NCBI GenBank assembly: GCA_029959085.1 | Contig: JARWIR010000018.1 | Location: 15,685,001 to 15,749,000 of the forward strand | Length of the DNA stretch: 64,000 bases | Origin: Nemophila menziesii | Lineage: Eukaryota; Streptophyta; Magnoliopsida; Boraginales; Hydrophyllaceae | Direction: 5' to 3' | In this document: positions 52,012 through 63,365 of the stretch, piece after piece | Layout: each line of letters begins with the position of its first letter | How positions within the stretch are numbered: the stretch's first letter is position 1 | The notes under the pieces: generated by a model | What the model was told of the DNA's origin: nothing | Databases searched by the model: none | The model's input: the letters and a program-made list of their open reading frames with translations, nothing else | Position numbers and translations under genes: made by a program

Positions 52012-54785
52012 GTGCTTTTTATGGGTCTTTTGGGAGCCTCTTTTGTGTTTTCAAGCGATTTTTCGGACTTTTTTAATCGTCCTTTTTTCGGGTTTTCAGG
52101 GCCTCGTCGTGCTTTTTACGGGTTTTTGAGGGGGGTGCCAGGGTTTTCGGGGGTCGTTAGGGGGTTCCGAGGGGTTCTGGTAGGGTCTCCAAAGTGCTTT
52201 TTGACGGTCCTTAAACGTATTTTTGGGCGTTTTTGGGGATATTGGGGGCTTTTCAAGGGGTCTTTTAGGGCCCTTGGGTGCTTTCCGAGGGGTTTTAGCG
52301 GTTTCGACGGTTTCTGGGGGTTCTGTTGGGGTTTTTAGGGGTTTTTGGTGCTTTTTATGGGTCTTTTGGGAGCCTCTTTTGTGTTTTCAAGCGATTTTTC
52401 GGGCTTTTTTAATCGTCCTTTTTTCGGGTTTTCAGGGCCTCGTCGTGCTTTTTACGGGTTTATGAGGGGGGTGCCAGGGTTTTCGGGGGTCGTTAGGGGG
52501 TTCCGAGGTGTTTTGGGAGGGTCTCCAAAGTGCTTTTTTACGGTCCTTAAACGTATTTTTGGGCGTTTTTGGGGATATTGGGGGCTTTTCAAGGGGTCTT
52601 TTAGGGCCCTTGGGTGCTGTCTAGGGGTTTTTAGACGTTTCGACGGGTTCTGGGGGTTATTTCGGGGTTTCCGGGGGTTCTGTTGGGGTTTTTAGGGGTT
52701 TTTGGTGCTTTTTATGGGTCTTTTGGGAGCCTCTTTTGTGTTTTCAAGCGATTTTTCGGACTTTTTTAATCGTCCTCGTCGTGCTTTTTACGGGTTTTTG
52801 AGGGGAGTGCCAGGGTTTTCGGGGGTCGTTAGGGGGTTCCGAGGGGTTCTGGGAGGGTCTCTAAAGTGCTTTTTGACGGTCCTTAAACGTATTTTTGGGC
52901 GTTTTTTGGGATATTGGGGGCTTTTCAAGGGGTCTTTTAGGGACCTTGGGTGCTTTCCGGGGGTTTTTAGCGGTTTCCACGGGTTCTGTGGGGTTATTTC
53001 GGGGTTTCTGGGGGTTCTGTTGGGGTTTTTAGGGGTTTTTGTTGCTTTTTATGGGTCTTTTGGGAGCCTCTTTTGTGTTTTCAAGCGATTTTTCGGACTT
53101 TTTTAATCGTCATTTTTTCGGGCTTTCAGGGCCTCGTCGTGCTTTTTACGGGTTTTTGAGGGGGGTGCCAGGGTTTTCGGGGTTCGTTAGGGGGTTCCGA
53201 GGTGTTTTGGGAGGGTCTCCAAAGTGCTTTTTGACGGTCCTTAAACGTATTTTTGGGCGTTTTTGGGGATATTGGGGGCTTTTCAAGGGGTCTTTTATGG
53301 CCCTTGGGTGCTTTCCGGGGGTTTTTAGACGTTTCGAGGGTTCTGGGGGGTTATTTCGGGGTTTCTGGGGGTTCTGTTGGGGTTTTTAGGGGTTTTTGGT
53401 GCTTTTTATGGGTCTTTTGGGAGCCTCTTTTGTGTTTTCAAGCGATTTTTCGGACTTTTTTAATCGTCCTTTTTTCGGGTTTTCAGGGCCTCGTCGGGGT
53501 TTTTACGGGTTTTTGAGGGGGGTGCCAGGGTTTTCGGGGGTCGTTAGGGGGTTCCGAGGTGTTTTGGGAGGGTCTCCAAAGTGCTTTTTGACGGTCCTTA
53601 AACGTATTTTTGGGCGTTTTTGGGGATATTGGGGGCTTTTCAAGGGGTCTTTTAGGGCCCTTGGGTGCTTTCCGAGGGGTTTTAGCGGTTTCGACGGTTT
53701 CTGGGGGTTCTGTTGGGGTTTTTAGGGGTTTTTGGTGCTTTTTATGGGTCTTTTGGGAGCCTCTTTTGTGTTTTCAAGCGATTTTTCGGGCTTTTTTAAT
53801 CGTCCTTTTTTCGGGTTTTCAGGGCCTCGTCGTGCTTTTTACGGGTTTATGAGGGGGGTGCCAGGGTTTTCGGGGGTCGTTAGGGGGTTCCGAGGTGTTT
53901 TGGGAGGGTCTCCAAAGTGCTTTTTTACGGTCCTTAAACGTATTTTTGGGCGTTTTTGGGGATATTGGGGGCTTTTCAAGGGGTCTTTTAGGGCCCTTGG
54001 GTGCTGTCTAGGGGTTTTTAGACGTTTCGACGGGTTCTGGGGGTTATTTCGGGGTTTCCGGGGGTTCTGTTGGGGTTTTTAGGGGTTTTTGGTGCTTTTT
54101 ATGGGTCTTTTGGGAGCCTCTTTTGTGTTTTCAAGCGATTTTTCGGACTTTTTTAATCGTCCTCGTCGTGCTTTTTACGGGTTTTTGAGGGGAGTGCCAG
54201 GGTTTTCGGGGGTCGTTAGGGGGTTCCGAGGGGTTCTGGGAGGGTCTCTAAAGTGCTTTTTGACGGTCCTTAAACGTATTTTTGGGCGTTTTTTGGGATA
54301 TTGGGGGCTTTTCAAGGGGTCTTTTAGGGACCTTGGGTGCTTTCCGGGGGTTTTTAGCGGTTTCCACGGGTTCTGTGGGGTTATTTCGGGGTTTCTGGGG
54401 GTTCTGTTGGGGTTTTTAGGGGTTTTTGTTGCTTTTTATGGGTCTTTTGGGAGCCTCTTTTGTGTTTTCAAGCGATTTTTCGGACTTTTTTAATCGTCAT
54501 TTTTTCGGGCTTTCAGGGCCTCGTCGTGCTTTTTACGGGTTTTTGAGGGGGGTGCCAGGGTTTTCGGGGTTCGTTAGGGGGTTCCGAGGTGTTTTGGGAG
54601 GGTCTCCAAAGTGCTTTTTGACGGTCCTTAAACGTATTTTTGGGCGTTTTTGGGGATATTGGGGGCTTTTCAAGGGGTCTTTTATGGCCCTTGGGTGCTT
54701 TCCGGGGGTTTTTAGACGTTTCGAGGGTTCTGGGGGGTTATTTCGGGGTTTCTGGGGGTTCTGTTGGGGTTTTTAGGGGTTTTTG
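52012..54785 (+). repeat. HOR-5, 1387-bp version, two tandem copies
   Basis: Copies at 52012-53398 and 53399-54785. Every landmark checked shifts by exactly 1387 bp. Relative to the 1409-bp version, one monomer has a 21-bp deletion giving AATCGTCCTCGTCGTGC (52770 and 54157 regions) and one G is missing. Monomers two to four translate identically in the two copies, including rare alleles TTTCGGGCTTTCAGGG, GGGGTTCGTTAGG and TTCTGTGGGGTTATT. This is the most homogeneous tandem pair I found. The first monomers differ (GGTAGGGTCTCC only in copy 1; CGTCGGGG in copy 2). Confidence 0.85.
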
Positions 54786-56560
54786 GTGCTTTTTATGGGT
54801 CTTTTGGGAGCCTCTTTTGTGTTTTCAAGCGATTTTTCGGACTTTTTTAATCGTCCTTTTTTCGGGTTTTCAGGGCCTCGTCGGGGTTTTTACGGGTTTT
54901 TGAGGGGGGTGCCAGGGTTTTCGGGGGTCGTTAGGGGGTTCCGAGGTGTTTTGGGAGGGTCTCCAAAGTGCTTTTTGACGGTCCTTAAACGTATTTTTGG
55001 GCGTTTTTGGGGATATTGGGGGCTTTTCAAGGGGTCTTTTAGGGCCCTTGGGTGCTTTCCGGGGGTTTTTAGACGTTTCGAGGGTTCTGGGGGGTTATTT
55101 CGGGGTTTCTGGGGGTTCTGTTGGGATTTTTAGGGGTTTTTGGTGCTTTTTATGGTTCTTTTGGTAGCCTCTTTTGTGTTTTCAAACGATTTTTCGGACT
55201 TTTTTAATCGTCCTTTTTTCGGGTTTTCAGGGCCTCGTCGGGGTTTTTACGGGTTTTTGAGGGGGGTGCCAGGGTTTTCGGGGGTCGTTAGGGGGTTCCG
55301 AGGGGTTTTGGGAGGGTCTCCAAAGTGCTTTTTGACGGTCCTTAAACGTATTTTTGGGCGTTTTTGGGGATATTGGGGGCTTTTCAAGGGGTCTTTTAGG
55401 GCCCTTGGGTGCTTTCCGGGGGTTTTTGGACGTTTCGAGGGTTCTGGGGGGTTATTTCGGGGTTTCTGGGGGTTCTGTTGGGGTTTTTAGGGGTTTTTGG
55501 TGCTTTTTATGGGTCTTTTCGTAGCCTCTTTTGTGTTTTCAAGCGATTTTTCGGACTTTTTTAATCGTCCTTTTTTCGGGTTTTCAGGGCCTCGTCGGGG
55601 TTTTTACGGGTTTTTGAGGGGGGTGCCAGGGTTTTCGGGGGTCGTTAGGGGGTTCCGAGGGGTTTTGGGAGGGTCTCCAAAGTGCTTTTTGACGGTCCTT
55701 AAACGTATTTTTGGGCGTTTTTGGGGATATCGGGGGCTTTTCAAGGGGTCTTTTAGGGCCCTTGGGTGCTTTCCGGGGGTTTTTAGCGGTTTCGACGGGT
55801 TATGGGGGGTTATTTCGGGGTTTCTGGGGTTTCTGGGGGTTCTGTTGGGGTTTTTGGTGCTTTTTATGGGTCTTTTGGTAGCCTCTTTTGTGTTTTCAAG
55901 CGATTTTTCGGACTTTTTTAATCGTCCTTTTTCGGGTTTTCAGGGCCTCGTCGGGGTTTTTACGGGTTTTTGAGGGGGGTGCCAGGGTTTTCGGGGGTCG
56001 TTAGGGGGTTCCGAGGGGTTTTGGTAGGGTCTCCAAAGTGTTTCGGTCCTTAAACGTATTTTTGGGCGTTTTGGGGATATTGGGGGCTTTTCATGGGGTC
56101 TTTTAGGGCCCTTTGTTGCTTTCCGGGGGTTTTTTGACGTTTCGAGGGTTCTGGGGGGTTATTTCGGGGTTTTTGGGGGTTCTGTTGGGGTTTTTAGGGG
56201 TTTTTGGTGCTTTTTATGGGTCTTTTGGGAGCCTCTTTTGTGTTTTCAAGCGATTTTTCGGACTTTTTTAATCGTCCTTTTTTCGGGTTTTCAGGGCCTC
56301 GTCGTGCTTTTTACGGGTTTTTGAGGGGGGTGCCAGGGTTTTCGGGGGTCGTTAGGGGGTTCCGAGGTGTTTTGGGAGGGTCTCCAAAGTGCTTTTTGAC
56401 GGTCCTTAAACGTATTTTTGGGCGTTTTTGGGGATATTGGGGGCTTTTCAAGGGGTCTTTTAGGGCCCTTGGGTGCTTTCTAGGGGTTTTTAGACGTTTC
56501 GACGGGTTCTGGGGGGTTATTTCGGGGTTTCCGGGGGTTCTGTTGGGGTTTTTAGGGGTT
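54786..56560 (+). repeat. Block homologous to 40187-42325
   Basis: Monomers here repeat the order seen from 40187 with a shift of 14599 bp, which drops to about 14240 bp after one monomer is lost. Shared alleles include GGGATTTTTAGGGG, TTTTCAAACGATTTTTC, TTTTCGTAGCCTC, GGATATCGGGGGC, the doubled TTTCTGGGGTTTCTGGGGG, and GGCGTTTTGGGGATATT with TTTTCATGGGG. So sequence beyond HOR-5 is duplicated on both sides of the insertion. Confidence 0.7.
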
Positions 56561-57638
56561 TTTGGTGCTTTTTATGGGTCTTTTGGGAGCCGCTTTTGTG
56601 TTTTCAAGCGATTTTTCGGACTTTTTTAATCGTCCTTTTTTCGGGTTTTCAGGGCCTCGTCGTGCTTTTTACGGGTTTTTGAGGGGAGTGCCAGGGTTTT
56701 CGGGGGTCGTTAGGGGGTTCCGAGGGGTTCTGGGAGGGTCTCCAAAGTGCTTTTTGACGGTCCTTAAACGTATTTTTGGGCGTTTTTGGGGATATTGGGG
56801 GCTTTTCAAGGGGTCTTTTAGGGCCCTTGGGTGCTTTCCGGGGGTTTTTAGCGGTTTCGACGGGTTCTGGGGGGTTATTTCGGGGTTTCTGGGGGTTCTG
56901 CTGGGGTTTTTAGGGGTTTTTGGTGCTTTTTATGGGTCTTTTGGTAGCCTCTTTTGTGTTTTCAAGCGATTTTTCGGACTTTTTTAATCGTCCTTTTTTC
57001 GGGTTTTCAGGGCCTCGTCGGGGTTTTTACGGGTTTTTGAGGGGGGTGCCAGGGTTTTCGGGGGTCGTTAGGGTGTTCCGAGGGGTTTTGGGAGGGTCTC
57101 CAAAGTGCTTTTTGACGGTCCTTAAACGTATTTTTGGGCGTTTTTGGGGATATTGGGGGCTTTTCAAGGGGTCTTTTAGGGCCCTTGGGTGCTTTCCGGG
57201 GGGTTTTAGCGGTTTCGACGGGTTCTGGGGGGTTATTTCGGGGTTTCTGGGGGTTCTGTTGGGGTTTTTAGGGGTTTTTGGTGCTTTTTATGGGTCTTTT
57301 GGGAGCCTCTTTTGTGTTTTCAAGCGATTTTTGGAGTTTTTTAATCGTCCTTTTTTCGGGTTTTCAGGGCCTCGTCGTGCTTTTTACGGGTTTTTTATGG
57401 GGGTGCCAGGGTTTTCGGGGGTAGTTAGGGGGTTTCCGAGGGGTTCTGGGAGAGTCTCCAAAGTGCTTTTTGACGGTCCTTAAACGTATTTTTGGGCGTT
57501 TTTGGGGATATTGGGGGCTTTTCAAGGGATCTTTTAGGGCCCTTGGGTGCTTTCCGGGGGTTTTTAGCAGTTTCGACGGGTTCTGGGGGGTTATTTCGGG
57601 GTTTCTGGGGGTTCTGTTGGGGTTTTTAGGGGTTTTTG

Positions 57639-58700
57639 GTGCTTTTTATGGGTCTTTTGGGAGCCTCTTTTGTGTTTTCAAGCGATTTTTCGGACTTTTT
57701 TAATCGTTCTTTTTTCGGGTTTTCAGGGCCTCGTCGTGCTTTTTACAGGTTTTTTATGGGGGTGCCAGGGTTTTCGGGGGTCGTTAGGGGGTTTCCGAGG
57801 GGTTTTGGGAGGGTCTCCAAAGTGCTTTTTGACGGTCCTTAAACGTATTTTTGGGCGTTTTTGGGGATATTGGGGGCTTTTCAAGGGGTCTTTTAGGGCC
57901 CTTGGGTGCTTTCCGGGGGTTTTTAGCGGTTTCGACGGGTTCTGGGGGGTTATTTCGGGGTTTCTGGGGGTTCTGTTGGGGTTTTTAGGGGTTTTTGGTG
58001 CTTTTTATGGGTTTTTTGGGAGCCTCTTTTGTGTTTTCAAGCGATTTTTCTGAATTTTTTAATCGTCCTTTTTTCGGGTTTTCAGGGCCTCGTCGTGCTT
58101 TTTACGGGTTTTTGAGGGGGGTGCCAGGGTTTTCGGGGGTCGTTAGGGGGTTCCGAGGTGTTTTGGGAGGGTCTCCAAAGTGCTTTTTGACGGTCCTTAA
58201 ACGTATTTTTGGGCGTTTTTGGGGATATTGGGGGCTTTTCAAGGGGTCTTTTAGGGCCCTTGGGTGCTTTCCGGGGGTTTTTAGACGTTTCGAGGGTTCT
58301 GGGGGGTAATTTCGGGGTTTCTGGGGGTTCTGTTGGGGTTTTTAGGGGTTTTTGGTGCTTTTTATGGGTCTTTTGGTAGCCTCTTTTGTGTTTTCAAGCG
58401 ATTTTTCGGACTTTTTTAATCGTCCTTTTTTCGGGTTTTCAGGGCCTCGTCGGGGTTTTTACGGGTTTTTGAGGGGGGTGCCAGGGTTTTCGGGGGTCGT
58501 TAGGGGGTTCCGAGGGGTTTTGGGAGGGTCTCCAAAGTGCTTTTTTACGGTCCTTAAACGTATTTTTGGGCGTTTTTGGGGATATTGGGGGCTTTTCAAG
58601 GGGTATTTTAGGGCCCTTGGGTGCTTTCCGGGGGGTTTTAGCGGTTTCGACGGGTTCTGGGGGGTTATTTCGGGGTTTCTTGGGGTTCTGTTGGGTTTTT
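57639..58700 (+). repeat. HOR-6 block, copy 1
   Basis: Monomers marked by AATCGTTCTTTTTTCGGG with TTTTTACAGGTTTTTTATG, then TATGGGTTTTTTGGGAGCC with GATTTTTCTGAATTTTTTAA. The same ordered monomers recur at 60861 (shift 3222-3223 bp, nine monomers) and at 63366 (a further 2505 bp, seven monomers). Confidence 0.72.
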
Positions 58701-60860
58701 TAGGGGTTTTTGGTGCTTTTTATGGGTCTTTTGGGAGCCTCTTTTGTGTTTTCAAGCGATTTTTCGGACTTTTTTATTCGTCCTTTTTTCGGGTCTTCAA
58801 GGCCTCGTCGGGGTTTTTACGCGTTTTTGAGGGGGGTGCCAGGGTTTTCGGGGGTCGTTAGGGGGTTCCGAGGGGTTTTGGGAGGGTCTCCAAAGTGCTT
58901 TTTGACGGTCCTTAAACGTATTTTTGGGCGTTTTTGGGGATATTGGGGGCTTTTCAAGGGGTCTTTTAGGGCCCTTGGGTGCTTTCCGGGGGTTTTTAGA
59001 TGTTTCGACGGGTTCTGGGGGGTTATTTCGGGGTTTCTGGGGGTTCTGTTGGGGTTTTTAGGGGTTTTTGGTGCTTTTTATGGGTCTTTTGGGAGCCTGT
59101 TTTGTGTTTTCAAACGATTTTTCGGACTTTTTTAATCGTCCTTTTTTCGTGTTTTCAGGGCCTCGTCGTGCTTTTTACGGGTTTTTGAGGGGGGTGCCAC
59201 GGTTTTCGGGGGTCGTTAGGGGGTTCCGAGGGGTTTTGGGAGGGTCTCCAAAGTGCTTTTTAACGATCCTTAAACGTATTTTTGGGCGTTTTTGGGGATA
59301 TTGGGGGCTTTTCAAGGGGTCTTTTAGGGCCCTTGGGTGCTTTCCGGGGGTTTTTAGATGTTTCGACGGGTTCTGGGGGTTATTTCGGGGTTTCTGGGGG
59401 TTCTGTTGGGGTTTTTAGGGGTTTTTGGTGCTTTTTATGTGTCTTTTGGGAGCCTCTTTTGTGTTTTCAAGCGATTTTTCGGACTTTTTTAATCGTCCTT
59501 TTTTCGGGTTTTCAGGGCCTCGTCGTGCTTTTTACGGGTTTTTGAGGGGGGTGCCAGGGTTTTCGGGGGTCGTTAGGGGGTTCCGAGGGGTTTTGGGAGG
59601 GTCTCCAAATTGCTTTTTGACGGTCCTTAAACGTATTTTTGGGCGTTTTTGGGGATATTGGGGGCTTTTCAAGGGGTCTTTTAGGGCCCTTGGGTGCTTT
59701 ACGGGGGTTTTGAGACGTTTCGACGGGTTTTGGGGGGTTATTTCGGGGTTTCTGGGGGTTCTGTTGGGGTTTTTAGGGGTTTTTGGTGCTTTTATGGGTC
59801 TTTTGGGAGCCTCTTTTGTGTTTTCAAGCGATTTTTCGTAATTTTTTAATCGTCCTTTTTTCGGGTTTTCAGGGCCTCGTCGTGCTTTTTACGGGTTTTT
59901 GAGGGGGGTGCCAGGGTTTTCGGGGATCGTTAGGGGGTTCCGAGGGGTTTTGGGAGGGTCTCCAAAATGTGTTTTTTGACGGTCCTTAAACGTATTTTTG
60001 GGCGTTTTTGGGGATATTGGGGGCTTTTCAAGGGGTCTTTTAGGGCCCTTGGGTGCTTTCCGGGGGGTTTTAGCGGTTTCGACGGGTTCTGGGGGGTTAT
60101 TTCGGGGTTTCTGGGGGTTCTGTTGGGGTTTTTAGGGGTTTTTGGTGCTTTTTATGGGTCTTTTGGGAACCTCTTTTGTGTTTTCAAGCGATTTTTCGGA
60201 CTTTTTTAATCGTCCTTTTTTCGGGTTTTCAGGGCCTCGTCGTGCTTTTTACGGGTTTTTGAGGGGGGTGCCAGGGTTTTCGGGGGTCGTTAGGGGGTTC
60301 CGAGGGGTTTTGGGAGGGTCTCCAAATTGCTTTTTAACGGTCCTTAAACGTATTTTTGGGCGTTTTTGGGGATATTGGGGGCTTTTCAAGGGGTCTTTTA
60401 GGGCCCTTGGGTGCTTTACGGGGGTTTTGAGACGTTTCGACGGGTTTTGGGGGGTTATTTCGGGGTTTCTGGGGGTTCTGTTGGGGTTTTTAGGGGTTTT
60501 TGGTGCTTTTATGGGTCTTTTGGGAGCCTCTTTTGTGTTTTCAAGTGATTTTTCGGAGTTTTATAATCGTCCTTTTTTCGGGTTTTCAGGGCCTCGTCGT
60601 GCTTTTTACGGGTTTTTTATGGGGGTGCCAGGGTTTTCGGGGGTCGTTAGGGGGTTTCCGAGGGGTTCTGGGAGAGTCTCCAAAGTGCTTTTTGACGGTC
60701 CTTAAACGTATTTTTGGGCGTTTTTGGGGATATTGGGGGCTTTTCAAGGGATCTTTTAGGGCCCTTGGGTGCTTTCCGGGGGTTTTTAGCAGTTTCGACG
60801 GGTTCTGGGGGGTTATTTCGGGGTTTCTGGGGGTTCTGTTGGGGTTTTTAGGGGTTTTTG

Positions 60861-61930
60861 GTGCTTTTTATGGGTCTTTTGGGAGCCTCTTTTGTGTTTT
60901 CAAGCGATTTTTCGGACTTTTTTAATCGTTCTTTTTTCGGGTTTTCAGGGCCTCTTCGTGCTTTTTACAGGTTTTTTATGGGGGTGCCAGGGTTTTCGGG
61001 GGTCGTTAGGGGGTTTCCGAGGGGTTTTGGGAGGGTCTCCAAAGTGCTTTTTGACGGTCCTTAAACGTATTTTTGGGCGTTTTTGGGGATATTGGGGGCT
61101 TTTCAAGGGGTCTTTTAGGGCCCTTGGGTGCTTTCCGGGGGGTTTTTAGCGGTTTCGACGGGTTCTGGGGGGTTATTTCGGGGTTTCTGGGGGTTCTGTT
61201 GGGGTTTTTAGGGGTTTTTGGTGCTTTTTATGGGTTTTTTGGGAGCCTCTTTTGAGTTTTCAAGCGATTTTTCTGAATTTTTTAATCGTCCTTTTTTCGG
61301 GTTTTCAGGGCCTCGTCGTGCTTTTTACGGGTTTTTGAGGGGGGTGCCAGGGTTTTCGGGGGTCGTTAGGGGGTTCCGAGGTGTTTTGGGAGGGTCTCCA
61401 AAGTGCTTTTTGACGGTCCTTAAACGTATTTTTGGGCGTTTTTGGGGATATTGGGGGCTTTTCAAGGGGTCTTTTAGGGCCCTTGGGTGCTTTCCGGGGG
61501 TTTTTAGACGTTTCGAGGGTTCTGGGGGGTTATTTCGGGGTTTCTGGGGGTTCTGTTGGGGTTTTTAGGGGTTTTTGGTGCTTTTTATGGGTCTTTTGGT
61601 AGCCTCTTTTGTGTTTTCAAGCGATTTTTCGGACTTTTTTAATCGTCCTTTTTTCGGGTTTTCAGGGCCTCGTCGGGGTTTTTACGGGTTTTTGAGGGGG
61701 GTGCCAGGGTTTTCGGGGGTCGTTAGGGGTTCCGAGGGGTTTTGGGATGGTCTCCAAAGTGCTTTTTGACGGTCCTTAAACATATTTTTGGGCGTTTTTG
61801 GGGATATTGGGGGCTTTTCAAGGGGTCTTTTAGGGCCCTTGGGTGCTTTCCGGGGGTTTTTAGATGTTTCGACGGGTTCTGGGGGGTTATTTCGGGGTTT
61901 CTGGGGGTTCTGTTGGGGTTTTTAGGGGTT
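60861..61930 (+). repeat. HOR-6 block, copy 2
   Basis: Second copy of the block at 57639, with the same AATCGTTCTTTTTTC, TTTTTACAGG and TTTTCTGAATTTTTT alleles. It also has GGGCCTCTTCGTGC, an allele shared with copy 3 but not copy 1, so copies 2 and 3 appear closer to each other. Confidence 0.72.
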
Positions 61931-63365
61931 TTTGGTGCTTTTTATGGGTCTTTTGGGAGCCTCTTTTGTGTTTTCAAGCGATTTTTCGGACTTTTTTAAT
62001 CGTCCTTTTTTCGGGTTTTCAGGGCCTCGTCGGGGTTTTTACGGGTTTTTGAGGGGGGTGCCAGGGTTTTCGGGGGTCGTTAGGGGGTTCCGAGGGGTTT
62101 TGGGAGGGTCTCCAAAGTGCTTTTTAACGGTCCTTAAACGTATTTTTGGGCGTTTTTGGGGATATTGGGGGCTTTTCAAGGGGTCTTTTAGGGCCCTTGG
62201 GTGCTTTCCGGGGGTTTTTAGATGTTTCGACGGGTTCTGGGGGGTTATTTCGGGGTTTCTGGGGGTTCTGTTGGGGTTTTTAGGGGTTTTTGGTGCTTTT
62301 TATGGGTCTTTTGGGAGCCTCTTTTGTGTTTTCAAGCGATTTTTCGGACTTTTTTAATCGTCCTTTTTTCGGGTTTTCAGGGCCTCGTCGTGCTTTTTAC
62401 GGGTTTTTGAGGGGGGTGCCAGGGTTTTCGGGGGTCGTTAGGGGGTTCCGAGGGGTTTTGGGAGGGTCTCCAAATTGCTTTTTGACGGTCCTTAAACGTA
62501 TTTTTGGGCGTTTTTGGGGATATTGGGTGCTTTTCAAGGGGTCTTTTAGGGCCCTTGGGTGCTTTCCGGGGGTTTTGAGACGTTTCGACGGGTTTTGGAG
62601 GGTTATTTCGGGGTTTCTGGGGGTTCTGTTGGGGTTTTTAGGGGTTTTTGGTGCTTTTATGGGTCTTTTGGGAGCCTCTTTTGTGTTTTCAAGCGATTTT
62701 TCGTAATTTTTTAATCGTCCTTTTTTCGGGTTTTCAGGGCCTCGTCGTGCTTTTTACGGGTTTTTGAGGGGGGTGCCAGGGTTTTCGGGGATCGTTAGGG
62801 GGTTCCGAGGGGTTTTGGGAGGGTCTCCAAAGTGTTTTTTGACGGTCCTTAAACGTATTTTTGGGCGTTTTTGGGGATATTGGGGGCTTTTCAAGGGGTC
62901 TTTTAGGGCCCTTGGGTGCTTTCCGGGGGGTTTTAGCGGTTTCGACGGGTTCTTGGGGGTTATTTCGGGGTTTCTGGGGGTTCTGTTGGGGTTTTTAGGG
63001 GTTTTTGGTGCTTTTTATGGGTCTTTTGGGAGCCTCTTTTGTGTTTTCAAGCGATTTTTCGGACTTTTTTAATCGTCCTTTTTTCGGGTTTTCAGGGCCT
63101 CGTCGTGCTTTTTACGGGTTTTTGAGGGGGGTGCCAGGGTTTTCGGGGGTCGTTAGGGGGTTCCGAGGGGTTTTGGGAGGGTCTCCAAAGTGCTTTTTAA
63201 CGGTCCTTAAACGTATTTTTGGGCGTTTTTGGGGATATTGGGGGCTTTTCAAGGGGTCTTTTAGGGCCCTTGGGTGCTTTCCGGGGGGTTTTAGCGGTTT
63301 CGACGGGTTCTGGGGGGTTATTTCGGGGTTTCTGGGGGTTCTGTTGGGGTTTTTAGGGGTTTTTG

